A DNA stretch of 64,000 nt from assembly GCA_003993805.1 (NCBI GenBank), contig RSEF01000003.1:40964485-41028484 (forward strand). Reading direction: 5' to 3'. A program made the position numbers and the translations under genes. Under the pieces are notes generated by a model. It did no database searches and was not told the origin of the DNA. It was given only the letters and a program-made list of their open reading frames with translations. The DNA is from Himantopus leucocephalus. Taxonomy: Eukaryota; Chordata; Aves; Charadriiformes; Recurvirostridae. Positions 1-12,000 of this stretch are shown in pieces; position 1 is the first letter of the stretch, and every line of letters begins with the position of its first letter.

Positions 1-690
1 GAGAGCTATTTAATCCTACCACAGAATAAAAAAAATACATAGTTGAAAAAATAGAATGTCACCATAGTAAAAGACAGATCAGTAACTCTGTTATGACTCA
101 GTAGCTCACGATAAATTATTTAAACCACTTGTGCTCAAGAATGACCTTTCAGCCATCGCAAGACAAGAAAAATATTTTCCTTTTTTAACCTCCACAATTC
201 AAGTCACACTCCTTCCTTCAAAATCAGGTGACCAAGATGTGGGAACTTGATCATTAATCTCAGACTCTGAAGTGCTGAAGCGCCATCAATCAGGTGCAGA
301 TGGTGACACAGTAGCGGAGAAGTTGGGAGAGGGTCAGCTGGGCAGAAATCAGAGGCAGATAGAGTTGCTCAGCCTAAATTTCTAAGCATTTGTGACCGAA
401 TACTTTAAAATGATGAAAATCTTTCAGATTATTCAGGTTGGTAAGGTTCAGGTCTTGCAGCACGTATTTTAATTGACTTTAAGTTGTAAAAATAAACATT
501 AGGTAAGAAATATTCCAGTGCATTGTATGAACACCCAATGCACACTGGAAATGTGTAGGCCAACCTCCATTACCTCAGAGCATCTAGATAGCCCCGCGCC
601 TTTAAAATCTGTCTAATGTACTTCAAAGAAGCTTTTAAGAATAGGTCATGCAGTTGCAAGATGTGTCAAGCGATGTGTTTAGGACTCTAT
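1..690. other. AT-rich sequence without recognisable gene
   Basis: I see no long open frame, mobile element or RNA gene here. Short splice-like motifs occur (for example GTAAGG near 438 and GTAAGA near 504), but no convincing exon is attached to them. The stretch is the left flank of the GC-rich island that follows. Confidence 0.5.
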
Positions 691-699
691 TTACCTCTT

Positions 700-1073
700 G
701 TGTCAGGTGTCGGTGGCGAGGTGTTGGAGGGGAGGTGTCAGGGGGTGCCGCAGGGCGGCCCCTGTGCGAGCGGCCGGGGCTGCCCCGAGCCGGGCACAGC
801 GGGTCCCAGACGGCTCCGACCCACCCACCGCAGGGCAGGGCCGAGCCCCGCAGCCACCGGTGGGCGCCTCGGGGAAAGGGTATTTCGGAAAGAGCAAAAC
901 ACTGCCCGGCAGTCCACACAGGAGCAGGCGGACGTGTCCCGAAGGACCCACGGCCCACAGAGAGCCCGGACCGGGGCAGGTTCCTCCTGACGGATGGCAG
1001 CCCGTGGAGGCCCCGGGCTGGAGCAGGGATCAGCGTGAGGAGGAGCTGCCATGGACTGACCACATCTCGATAG
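700..1073. promoter_or_regulatory. Short CpG-rich island, candidate promoter or first exon
   Basis: This is the only part of the window where CpG dinucleotides are dense. About 350 bases are GC-rich, between flanks that are AT-rich and nearly CpG-free. A GC-box core GGGCGG lies at 753-758. The plus strand ends in AG|GTGAAT at 1073/1074, which could be a splice donor. Overlapping frames of up to 175 codons exist on both strands, but this is expected in GC-rich DNA and none resembles a known protein. In vertebrates such islands often mark transcription starts. That role is an inference here, and the direction of any transcript is unknown. A decayed GC-rich repeat is the main alternative. Confidence 0.35.
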
Positions 1074-1398
1074 GTGAATTTGCAAGTGCTATGTGGACAG
1101 CCACCTACGGTGTTGTGTATGTACTTTTTAGGAAAAAGCCAGCACATCTACTGGCTTATTTGATGCTGTTTTGGAAAACACCTTGGAAGACTGAAGTTCG
1201 GTGGTTTTGGGGGACCAAAAATTAATTTTGGAATAGTTTAACTGTGAATAGAGACAGTTACCCATTCACCTACCCTTAGTATCTGCACACCTGAGTTACT
1301 TATTCTGCTTAAGCCAACAGGAATTTCATTTTTGACAGGTTTAAAAAAATGAAATGGTGTTTCAGCTATGATGAGTTAAAATGGTTTTTTTTTTTCAG

Positions 1399-1580
1399 AG
1401 ATAGCTTTCTCACTAATGGAAATTGATTGAGTCCAGTTCTCATATAGACAACACACTGAGGAAATTCTTCAGTGGAGTATCAATTGAGCTGGAAAAGATA
1501 CTTCTTCACATTGCAACAGAGACAAACCAGCACTGTGCCAAATCATGCAAGTCCAGAGCAACTCTACCTTTACGATGCAG
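1399..1580 (+). other. Candidate non-coding or 5' exon downstream of CpG island
   Basis: A long T tract ending in CAG (about 1385-1398) looks like a 3' splice site, and GATGCAG|GTAATA at 1580/1581 looks like a donor. All three frames contain stops close to the acceptor, so it cannot be an internal coding exon as drawn. A late ATG at about 1545 would give 12 codons (MQVQSNSTFTMQ) ending in phase 0 at the donor. It could be a 5' exon of a transcript starting in the upstream island, or simply chance. Confidence 0.15.
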
Positions 1581-3741
1581 GTAATATTTTTTGATCATTG
1601 ACCTGGAAATTTTTCAGAGAGTTTTCTACTCCTTCTATTAAATAATTCACTTTCCATTATTTTTGTTACAAACAATGAAAAAAACTATAGCAGTGTTTTG
1701 AAATTGTAGTGACTTGCACAGAAATTGGGAGGAGGAGAAAAGGCTTTAGAGGAATAAGTTTGGAAGGTGTACCAAATTAAGTATACACGTAGCCAGCCTG
1801 TGGTTATGTGGCTGCAATGTTAGATGGGATTTCAGCATTTCAGCAGTGTTCTGTAATAACATCAGATTAGTTGCCAAAACATGGAAACCCTTCACGTAAG
1901 TACCCAGAACATGGTACATGAAACTATATAAATATGATAAAAAATGTGACTCATTTCACCTGCATGACACTATTGCTGATTGCTGGGAAGCTGAAACCTG
2001 AGTGGAAGTTTGTGCCCTCCTGAAATGAGTACCACAGAACACATGAGGCAAATTCATGCAGCTTCAAGAAATACTAACTGAGCACATTTGGCACTGCTTC
2101 TTAACTTCTCCATCACAGAAGCCAAAGCAGAGACTCAGGGGAGGGAAACCTGCCACCTGGCCACCTGCAATTCCTGTTCTCTGTCTTTGGGAGCAGAACA
2201 GTTTACAGAACAACAGGGAGGCAGAAATCCCAATCTGGGGATGCCTCCTTCTCCCCCGCCCCCCGAGATTTTCTGCAGGCTTATGTGTTTTGTCCTCCCC
2301 TGCCCAGGAGCGTACAAGCAAGTATAAGGAGGGCTGGAGCCTGTATGGTGTGCTCTTGCTGTACACCAGCTGCCTGTTATTCAAGAAATGTTGTAAAACA
2401 TCTCAGGGAGTCTATGACTAACACAGTTTCAGTAATGATCCAGAAACAGGCAACAGAGCAGGAGTAAATTAGCAGTCACCCGGCAGCACCAAAGTGAAAA
2501 GGGAAGAGCCTGTGTTTAAAACCCCACGCCTTCTCCAATCCACATAATTCACATTCATCACTCACTGTAGAAAAGCAGGCACTTAACTGTTTGATTCTCC
2601 AAGTGCAAAGCCAAAGCAAGGCAAGTCTTTTCATATGCTTTGTAGTACCAGCTGCTGTAGTGTCCTTTTAAAGCTAATTAAAAACACATGATTTTCCAAT
2701 TCACTCAGTAGAGGAAAATGTGTAATTCTGTGCCATATCACGTCATGCTGCAGATTAGAGAGCAGTAAGTACAGTCCTGTTGAGATCTCAATAAAACAAA
2801 GACAATAATGGTTGGCCTTCATCATCAGGAGTCTTAACAAACTCTCATAGAAGTCCCCTGAGGTATAGTTAGGTACCATCTTTGCAGCAAAGTCGCTGTG
2901 ATTCAGCAGTATAGGAAAAAGATTCAGCGGCTTCCTTAAGATCCTTACATTCAAGTGGAATTATCCATAGGGAAAGGCTGACCTGTAAGGCTAAAGTTGT
3001 TTCCAAGGGCCCCTGCAAAATGCTCACTACGGGACTGGGGCTGCCAGGAGAAACAGTGGTCTCTTGAAAGGTAAAATGGAAAGAGGCAGGGGCAGGGAGA
3101 CCATTTTTTTTAGGAGATCCTGGGTTGTAATAAATTAGTATTTCTGATCTATTTTGAGGGCTTTGAATAAAAAAGGCAACATGAACAACCTATAAGTGCT
3201 GAAGTTCCACTCTTCTGAATTTGCAGTATAATTAATTTTATGGGAATTATGCAGTCAAAAGGTTCACAAATCAAGTTGGGTTTTTTTTAAACAGCTTTCA
3301 GTATGAGGCTAATTATCTGCTTCAGAGTCAGTAGTGGATTTTTCATATTTTTTCTATGTTCCTATTCATATCCGTATGCAAAACTCATGCCCATAAAATA
3401 GTATATTCTTCTGGGGCATTCCAGTAGATATTTTAATCAGTTAGGGTAATTGATTGAGAAACTCACAAATTTGAAAAGCACTTTGCATTAACGCAGAATA
3501 AGATCCAGGTAGAGGGTGCAGCACCGTTTATATTAAAAGAAAAACCAAATGAATCCGGAATTTTCTCTCAATTTTTTTTTGTAGTTTACTCTACACATTA
3601 TGATTGTGACTGATCCTAACTTCTACCTTTCCACATGTTTCACTTTTGCTCATGGTGACCTGTACTCTAAGTTGGGTGGACAAGTTTTTCTAGAGGCGAT
3701 TTATTAGCAAGGTAATACATCTACAAGAGAGGAGCGATGAC
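1581..3741. other. Featureless AT-rich stretch
   Basis: Open frames of 60-121 codons overlap on both strands around 2056-2467, in a slightly GC-richer patch. They overlap in several frames, lack splice context and match no family I know. I see no repeat or regulatory element that I can support. Confidence 0.4.
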
Positions 3742-3760
3742 TTTTTTTTTTTTTTTTTTT
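3742..3760 (+). repeat. Poly-T run of 19
   Basis: This is an uninterrupted T homopolymer in plain sequence. It may be the remnant of a retrotransposed poly-A tail on the minus strand, but no recognisable element body lies beside it. Confidence 0.8.
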
Positions 3761-5425
3761 AATCCTGAGCTTTTTAAAAGTGCAAGCAAATGGTTATGCT
3801 GACATTGACATGAATTTATTACACACTAGTGTTGAACATGAATCACGCTAACAAATGGAGGATTCTATTGTGTATATTTTGTAAATATTTGATTTCATTG
3901 TTGTGTGAAGCCAAGGCCTAAAATGTACATATTTATACTGATAAGCATGCATATGTTCATAGAGATCATCGTCAGTTAAAGAGTAGGAAATGAACTGCTC
4001 CAAATTTACATGTTAGTAGCTAGATATGGAATGCTAATAGAAAAAGACAAAACGTGGAATTATTGGATTAACTGTTCTGATTAGCTTCCTTCAGTATTGT
4101 GTTCAGAATTTTTATAAAAAAAGGAAACTTAGACCCTTTCAGAAGCATTTGAAGAAGCCCTCAGGAAAGCAAATCCTGGATCCTGAGGTAGTAGCAGGAG
4201 TAATGAAATTTTACAGCCTGCAGAAATATTTTTTCAAGAACACTGTACCTTGTAGCCTTCAGTTGTGCTACTGCAATACTATGGCTCGAACTGTAGATGC
4301 AAACATTGCCATTTAGTGTAATACAGTTTGTTATCTTTTGGCACAGCAAAAATATTATGTAATCACTTGAGTGAAAAATGACTGGAAAACCTCTGACTTG
4401 GGAGCGCATCCAAAGAACTTCTGTCAGTACAAGTTATACCATGCAAGCACACCCAAATCAATATGATTTGAGATCAATATATTAGTGCTGTACATTAGAC
4501 ACTGTACAGGTCCATAGCTCTATGAAAGTACTTCTGAAAAACTGTAAGCCTGCTAGAGATCAAGGTGCAAATACCATAGAAAACATAAAAGAAGCAACTA
4601 CAAAAGGATGAACCTATGTAGGGCCGTGTTTTTATATCAACTGCCTTAACATAGAGCTTCCTGAGCAGATGTTCAGAGCAGGCTGGACTCACAGCATTTG
4701 TTCCTGTTATACTTCTGCTACTGTCCTGTTATTTAATGTTCATTCATGTGGTCAGCCTATAGATGTTAAATGGTATAAGATTATATAAAAATAGTATAAA
4801 ACATCCTTCAGTGGGAAAATAAAATAAGTAAAAGCTCAGCAACTGTGAGAAGCCATTATAGGCAGCATACATTTGACTTATTTTTAGTTATTGTAATAGG
4901 AAATATAGGGAAACATCAAACATGGAATCTTTTTTACGTGTATTTTCCTTATCATCTATGATTTGCATACTCATAAGTTTTGTAAATTGCCTATATCACG
5001 TCTTTCTTTGTTATACTTTTGTCTATTTTTAAGTCACATTAATTTTAAGTCATGTATCCAGCTGATGTTCATCACTACCCATCACATTATAAAAGCAGAG
5101 ATTTCTCTGACTTTATTGGGAACAGATGATTGGGTTTTGCTCCTGACTTGTATCCTAGGACCCAGTAGAAGCTATATTACATGTGTTAACCATTCCAAAA
5201 TGGGTCAAAGAGTGTCTAATGCGGGACAAAGAATGTATCATAGAGCAGTTCTTTACTTTTTCCAGAAATGCTACTTTACAGTCTCTGACTGAAATGAAAG
5301 AGACGTATCAGTAGTGATAAACTGAATCTTAGGATTAAGGTCTGCACTCAGAACAGAAATAAAAGCTCAGAAAGGTCATCAGCAGTGCTTGCCTTCAGTT
5401 TCTTAACTTTATAGTATACCAAAAT
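3761..5425. other. AT-rich stretch, nothing recognised
   Basis: No supported gene, repeat or RNA is seen. The small open frames on both strands have random composition. Confidence 0.4.
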
Positions 5426-5454
5426 GGATGGATAGATAGAGAGACAGACAGATA
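5426..5454 (+). repeat. Degenerate GATA/GACA tetranucleotide microsatellite
   Basis: Short blocks of GGAT, GATA, GAGA and GACA units follow one another over about 29 bases. This is a compound, imperfect simple repeat of the kind that varies in length between individuals. Confidence 0.7.
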
Positions 5455-5559
5455 TAGAAACACCAAAATGAAAAACAAACAAACCCCAAATCCCCTTGAG
5501 TCTGGCCTTGAAAAATACTGTAATTTTTCCTATCTGTATATACCAAGGAATTGTTACAT

Positions 5560-5740
5560 GCACAGGAGCTGGTGTGGCTAGGAATTCACCTGTTGTCACT
5601 CGGTTCTGTCGGTGCCGGACATGGGCCAGGGAGGAGATGCTGGAGCACATTTGTCGGTTATCAAGCAGCCGAGCAAGTTCAGAGATGTCATGGCAGCATT
5701 TAAGATTCTTGGACAGCCATTACATGACTACCTGTAAATA
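5560..5740. other. Isolated CpG-bearing segment with several open frames
   Basis: This patch has several CpGs and higher GC than its surroundings, and it is open in more than one frame on each strand. The minus strand ends in ACAACAG|GTGAAT near 5588, a fair donor. The open minus frame is closed by a stop just inside the best acceptor, so no clean exon can be drawn. It may be an old insertion or a degenerate exon. I recognise no family. Confidence 0.2.
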
Positions 5741-8183
5741 GATACTAAGAAAGCCTCCAGACAACTCTTTCTATGGACATCAGTTTACAACTCATAAGAA
5801 AGGCATCCAGTGTTGAAATGAAGTGTTCTGTTTTGCTGACAAGTTAGCAGGCATTATGAAGGGCTACTTCTGAAAACTCAGTGTCACCCATTTCAGAGCT
5901 AGGCTCCTCATGCTGAAAAATTCCTATGTGTTCAAATAACTTGAGTATCCAATAGCATGTATGTACAAGTCTTTCTTTTCCCTTTTAAATAATGCCTTTG
6001 CCTAAAAAGTCCATTTTTTCTATTATCTAAATAATGACTTAAATACTATGCATGATCATAACTACAATTAAAAAGATACAGAATTTCATTTAAACTATGC
6101 CAAGCCTTAATTTATTGTGCATAGAAATGGTCAAGTAATGCTCTGAAACAGTCAAGATTGTTCAGAAAAAACTTAACTGAAAAGCTAGTAATCTGTACAA
6201 TAAACAATTTTTTTTAAAGAACACATGATTCATTTTGTTTGTATATGACAGAGCTCTTGATCTATTTGTCATGCAGGGTTTTTAAAGGAGCAACTTGGGG
6301 AAGAGACATACTATTTCAATTAGCAGAGACAATTGGTGGGGTCACAGATACTTGATTGGGCTTGTGCCCTTTCATTAATTGCTTTAAAAGTTTATTATCC
6401 AGTAATGAAAGGTAACATTTGATGAGAAATAAAGAAAAGTGTTTCCACCTTACTTATCCTACCACTGTGACATCTTAGCCAGCTTTATGTTCTTTATGGT
6501 AAAAGACTCAGTCTCAGGCTCTGGAGATCTACTGTCTGTGCCTTGTACACATTTTGTTCCAAGCTGTGCCAATTAACCCTTCGGATACTGTGGAGTGTTC
6601 AGCATGTCCCTATCAGATATATGCCATTATATGTGCTACAGTCTGAATGAATCCAGAAATAATTCTATCATCTTGTCAGCTGAGCAGACATACTCTGTCA
6701 CTACCTTGTCAGTTCATACATGAGGTAGTAGGAGCTGTGTGAGAAAGCAATGAACAATCATTGGGACTAATTAAGAGCAAAGGGGTTGAGATAAATGAAT
6801 GTTATTAAAGGAATTATGGGTTGACTTGTTGCTAAGAGGAAATTGTTTTAGCACTGGATGTTCTTAGCAGGGATGTCATGGATGTGTCTGAGGGTGTGCC
6901 GTGCTGCTGAGAAGAGACTGCAGAGATGAAGGGGACCCTCAGCAGGGACTACTACTAGGTCCGTGTCATTCAGCCCACTTGGTCAGCTAAAAGCCACATC
7001 CATCTGGGCACTCAAAACTCTTGTTTCATGATGTATAGATGAATAGGCATGTAATGATTTTGGCTGGCCAAATTTGCTCTGTGTTTTTCTACTAAAACTT
7101 AATTTAGATGGGAAAATGTTTTTCTTGACAAACATTTTTGCGCAAGGTGCTGGCATTCCTTGAAAATATTCCTTGAAAATCCTTGATGGGAAATAAAAAT
7201 GAAGAATTCCATTAGGAATTTTTAACTTTTTTAAAGTTTTCAGTATTTTTTTACTTAAAATGTTTGGTGGATCAGTGTCTGGTTGTTTCCAATGAAAAAA
7301 AAAAATCAATGGAAGGAATCTTTTTTACAGGCATTTTCTGCAAGAAAACCAGAACACCATTAAGCCAAACGTGACAGAGAAGTTGAGAGACTCAAGGTCA
7401 TGTTGCAAGTCAAGGGCAGAACTGGGAATAATACTACCTATCAGTCTATACCTTTAAACATGAGCTTTTGATTTCCAGGTACTCTGAAATCTTTCCTTCT
7501 CTCTATGTGTCATTCTTTAACTTCAACTCCTGTTCTGAATCCATCAAACATACTCTGTTCCCAGTTTTTTGTTAACTCACGTAATTTATCTTCACCATTC
7601 GCCAAAGGCTATAGTGTAATTTTCATAGTAAGTGTCTCCTCTGGCGACTGTGACTTTGCTGAAGAAATTCTGGGAAATGCTGCCTTATATCTTTTGCTGT
7701 ATCCTGTATTAAATCATATTAAAATCATACAATCCTTTATTCCTCTCAATATATTTAAGATGCTCTTCAGGATCCGCATTCTGTGCTAGTACTGGAACAC
7801 ACAAAAGCTTGCTTGTTTTACTGAGGATAGGGAAGTTATCCTTGAAGATGTTATTTTATGAAATCTGAGCATGACAAAATAAACTTCCTTGTATTACTGC
7901 TATTGTGGAAGAATGTAATTCATTGTAAATATTTAGTGCATCTGAGTATTTGAGGTCACAACCCCCTCCATATCTCTGTATGCTTATACAGTTCTTAATG
8001 TACACGTGTAGCCATTTATCATTAATGACTGGTCTTTTTTGTTAATGAGTTGCATTAGTCTTAACAGAGGTCCTCATATTTGGTGTGAGAGCGATGAGTC
8101 CTGGGAATGTGAACGCTGTACTGTCCTGTGGCATCAAATAATTAGTGTTTTGGCATTTGTGGGAAGACAGCTGCCAATTTCAC
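5741..8183. other. AT-rich stretch, nothing recognised
   Basis: No supported gene or repeat is seen. A very small direct repeat of CCTTGAAAAT lies near 7156-7181. Confidence 0.4.
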
Positions 8184-8474
8184 TCACCTGATATTACTGA
8201 GGCAGGAATAATACAATAAAGCAATAAAGAAGAGGGAAAAGAAAGTTGTTATTGTTTGTTTTACTGGCATGAAAGCAAAGCAAGCTACACAGAGGGAGGC
8301 GAAATGGTTACTCACAAGTAATTCAGCAGGCAGCGTGAACGCCTCGACATCCACAGCACCGTGCCAAAGCAGGTCCCCGCAGAGGGGCATGCATGCTGTC
8401 AGATCCAGTCGCAAAAACAGGGCCCAACTCTGACCTGCCACACATATTAAGCAAAGATTAGGAGTTCTAACCAC
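8184..8474 (-). other. Open frame with two donor-like sites on minus strand
   Basis: A 96-codon minus-strand frame includes a CpG-bearing piece (about 8314-8430). That piece ends in TTACTT|GTGAGT, a strong donor sequence. A second donor-like CAG|GTGAGT lies near 8188. The acceptor side is weak, with little pyrimidine before GTGGCAG. The predicted peptide is hydrophobic and not recognised. It could be a decayed exon or chance. Confidence 0.15.
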
Positions 8475-8907
8475 TCGTCTGACTTGCCCATGTTAGAATA
8501 AAAATCAAGAAGTTACAGGAAAAAAACTAAGCAATGCTAAAAGACATTCCATCTGGACAGGGAGGAGAGGAGGAAAAAGGAAGTTGTACACAGAAAAAGT
8601 GAGACTCTCCTCCCAAAGCCTGGCTAATACGCCTCACTAGGATGACACAAAAGCTTTCAAAACTGTATTAGCTTCAGTTTAAAAGCAAACAGAAAAGCAG
8701 GAATCTTCCTGGTGTAAGGAAATCTTCATAAACAGGTTTTCATTGTAAATCAGGGCATTGTTCATTTGAAGAATACTTTCTTCTTTTGAAGAATATTTCT
8801 TCCAAAGAAAAAAGCCAATAGTAGTTATAAATCTCAAAGAACTGCAGCTGGAAATATTTCTGAGATTTCAGCTTTTTTTGTGTTTTTTCCAGAAATTGAA
8901 GCAGGTC

Positions 8908-8926
8908 TTTTTTTTTTTTTTTTTTT
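8908..8926 (+). repeat. Poly-T run of 19
   Basis: Uninterrupted T homopolymer with no recognisable element attached. Confidence 0.8.
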
Positions 8927-9062
8927 GAAGTGTAGGAATCAAATGTTTTACAGTCTGATGGTGAAGAATTGGGATGAGATAACTTAAATTCGTCTCCCTG
9001 ATTTGGCTCAGAAAAAGTAAGGATTTAAATCTAGCTGTCCTGATCTGTTTCTTTTTTGTCTT

Positions 9063-9095
9063 TTTTGTTTGTTTATTTGTTTGTTTGTTTGTTTT
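9063..9095 (+). repeat. (TTTG)n simple repeat
   Basis: Tandem TTTG units with one TTTA interruption continue a T-rich stretch that starts about 20 bases earlier. This is a simple low-complexity repeat. Confidence 0.75.
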
Positions 9096-12000
9096 CTGGT
9101 GTAGAATAAGAGTTCTCTTACAAGTTCAGACGCTTTTAAAGCTCTAGGTCTTCCAGATACACAGCACCCAATAGGAACAGCAGTTATTGAATTTTCCCTT
9201 TAAAGCTCTATGGTTTGCTAACAGTAGGTAAAAATTGAGTGAAAAGGAAATCTATCAGGGACTGGATCAATAAATTGCTTTTCGTACTGAGGGTAACTTA
9301 ATTCATGCTCAGAGAGTGTCTTTGCTCAGACAGAGTGTCTGTTGTACAGACAGGCGCAGCTGAACAGATAATGTTTGTTGCACAAATTGTGCTGGGGAGC
9401 GCAGTACAGTTCCATACAGTTTTTCTCTACACAGGTGCACACACAGACACATGCTCAGAAGCACACATGTATACATGTAGATCAGATACATTATATGCAG
9501 ACCATATATGAAGTTACAGTATACCAATTTTGCAAATGCATTTTACCAACACTGCACTTAATAGGGCATATTGGGAAATTGTCCCTGTCTTACAGAGTTC
9601 TCTGAAATACGGGTACTGGGTGTAGTGGCATGGGGAAAGCCAGATCACTGTCCAGGATCGGCACACCACCCAATCTGACCGTTTGATCACGACAGAAGAA
9701 AAATATTAGTTCCAACCAGTGACTGTTTTGTGTCCTTCGGATTCTGCTATTGCTTCTATAAATTGCTGAGTAAGACAGTGGTAAATTGAGAAGGCAGCTC
9801 CTTACTTCTTCAGTAACATTAATTTTTTGATTGGGGAAAAGAAGAATAGGAAACAAAAAGCAAGTTTTGCTTGGGAACTGAAGCTTTGCAACCCTGGGTG
9901 ATACCTGACCATGACAGTTTATACTGCTTAGTCCGTATTGCTAAGTATGGTTCAAAAGCCACCATTGCAAAAGCTAAAGTTCAAGCCAGGAAGCCAGGTC
10001 ACAAAATTAGGAAGTAATTTGTCTGGCTTAGGCTTGGAATCAGTTCCTGGATTACAAAGCCAGGTATTCAGACAAATTAAGTGGGGCAAATGGAAGGGAA
10101 TCTACCAGCCCAGGGCTGACCAGCTTGTTTCAGGCAGGCACCTATCAATTCCTTATAAGCAAATGTAGTGATGTAGGACATTGGATCAGAAGCCTCGAGT
10201 CCTATGTATCTTTTGAGTGTGAGCTACAAATCCCATGATGAACATTTATTTTTTAAATCTTTAGTGGTTCAAGTCTCACTTGGTTGATCTCTTTGTCTCT
10301 TGAGCTAACAGGCAGTTTTTGTTAATCCTATTCTGGTTAGGAGTCTTTGACATACAATATGTACTTGGCATTCCCAAGGACACTTTATTTAAATTATCCT
10401 GAAGTATCTGAGAAGTAATATTTTTTTTTGAAAAAAGCAGTTCTAGAATTTTGTTAGTGAATAATCTCCAGTTGCACTATATTTGAAGTTCCTATTTTAA
10501 ACTGACACACTGGGAAAGACAATGCTTTCTATATCTTTTGCATATGTTTGTAGGACACAGAAATAACACAAAAACCTTCAACTTTCATTCCTCTTCTAAT
10601 TAAATTTTCAGAATCTGTTGAAAAACTAGATTTTAAAATAGTCTTCCTCCTGAAAAGAAATAGCAGCAGTGAGAAACAGAAGTAAAAAAAACAAACCCAG
10701 AAAAAGTCACAGCTAAGACGGTGGTGCAAGTCCAGTATCAAAGGTACGGTGAGTGGAGTCTTGGTGAGTATGGTGAGTTGGTCTTATGAGTCAGGAACGG
10801 GAATGCACATCATCTAGACAGTGTTTAAGGCTGGGGATAATTTATCTGGACTTGTGTTGTTGAAGCATCATCTTTCCAGGTATCTGTATGTGTGTCTCAG
10901 ATCCACCTGTCAGGTGGATCAACAGGTATTATGCTAATTTTACACTCCAAAGAACAGACAGACATATTGTGTGATTTCCTTAGAACTCACTGGAATTCAC
11001 AATGGGCATGATTATAGGGATAAATATTAGTTTATCATGCAGTTATTTTCTCCCTGATAGCACAGTAACTTTCAGGTGGGATGGTTTCGTGGGTAGCATT
11101 TACATTAGCATAAGTGATGCACCAGAGTGCAGTACCAAGGAGGATATGTCCTGGGTTTTGTGAATTTCACTACTCCATCCTAACCATAAACCATCTCTTT
11201 TTCTGTATTAATGAGAAAAAATGTCTTCTGCATTCTTTCTCTTGTTAAAAACAGATGCATTATAATTTAGAAGAAGTGGTTTTAGTAGTAGCTTGGAGAT
11301 CTGTAAAGTTCTGCTGTGGTTTAAAGATTGTATGATCAAGAAAATGCTCAAAGCCCGCCCCCCACACCATGAGAAGCTGGATAGTCCTGTACCTTGCTTC
11401 TTAATCTGTTCAGTCGTGTTTTCTACAGTGCCTCAACAATCTAGTCCGCAATAAAATCTCAATACAGATAACATTTCAAATTAAATTAGATTAAAAAAAA
11501 AATTGAGTGCACATGAAACTGTCTCTCACCCACTACTGCACACATAACATTTGTTTGGTTATACTCCTTCACCCACCAAAACACTTTGAAAACATGTGTT
11601 TGTTCAAGATGCTGGAACTAAATTCAGTAAACATCCATCTGCATATTAGTCTTAAGAGCATTTTGATACAATTAAAGAAAGCACAAATAATAAAATAATC
11701 TGTATTCACATATGCTAGTGAGCTAGGTTATCTCCTTATGCATGATAAGATTCAGGAAAGAAATCCAGTCAAATCATAGATTGCATTAACACCGTAGAGC
11801 ATTGGAAGTTGCGATAGTAAGAGCAATAGTAGATGTGGGTGCAGGCTTTGCATTTAATGGAAAAAGGCATTTTTGCCTCTGTAAAGCTAAAGTCAGTTGA
11901 ATATAACAAAAGCATCTCTAAGGAGTAATTTCCATAACAATAAACAAAAGAGGAAGCCCACCATCCTGTAAAAACGGCAAAGACAAAACCAGAACAGTGC

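Noticed and set aside
698..1225. 175-codon plus-strand open frame over the CpG island
   Set aside because: GC-rich DNA is stop-poor, and overlapping frames are open on both strands. The peptide is low-complexity A/G/P/R and resembles no family. I kept the island but not the protein.
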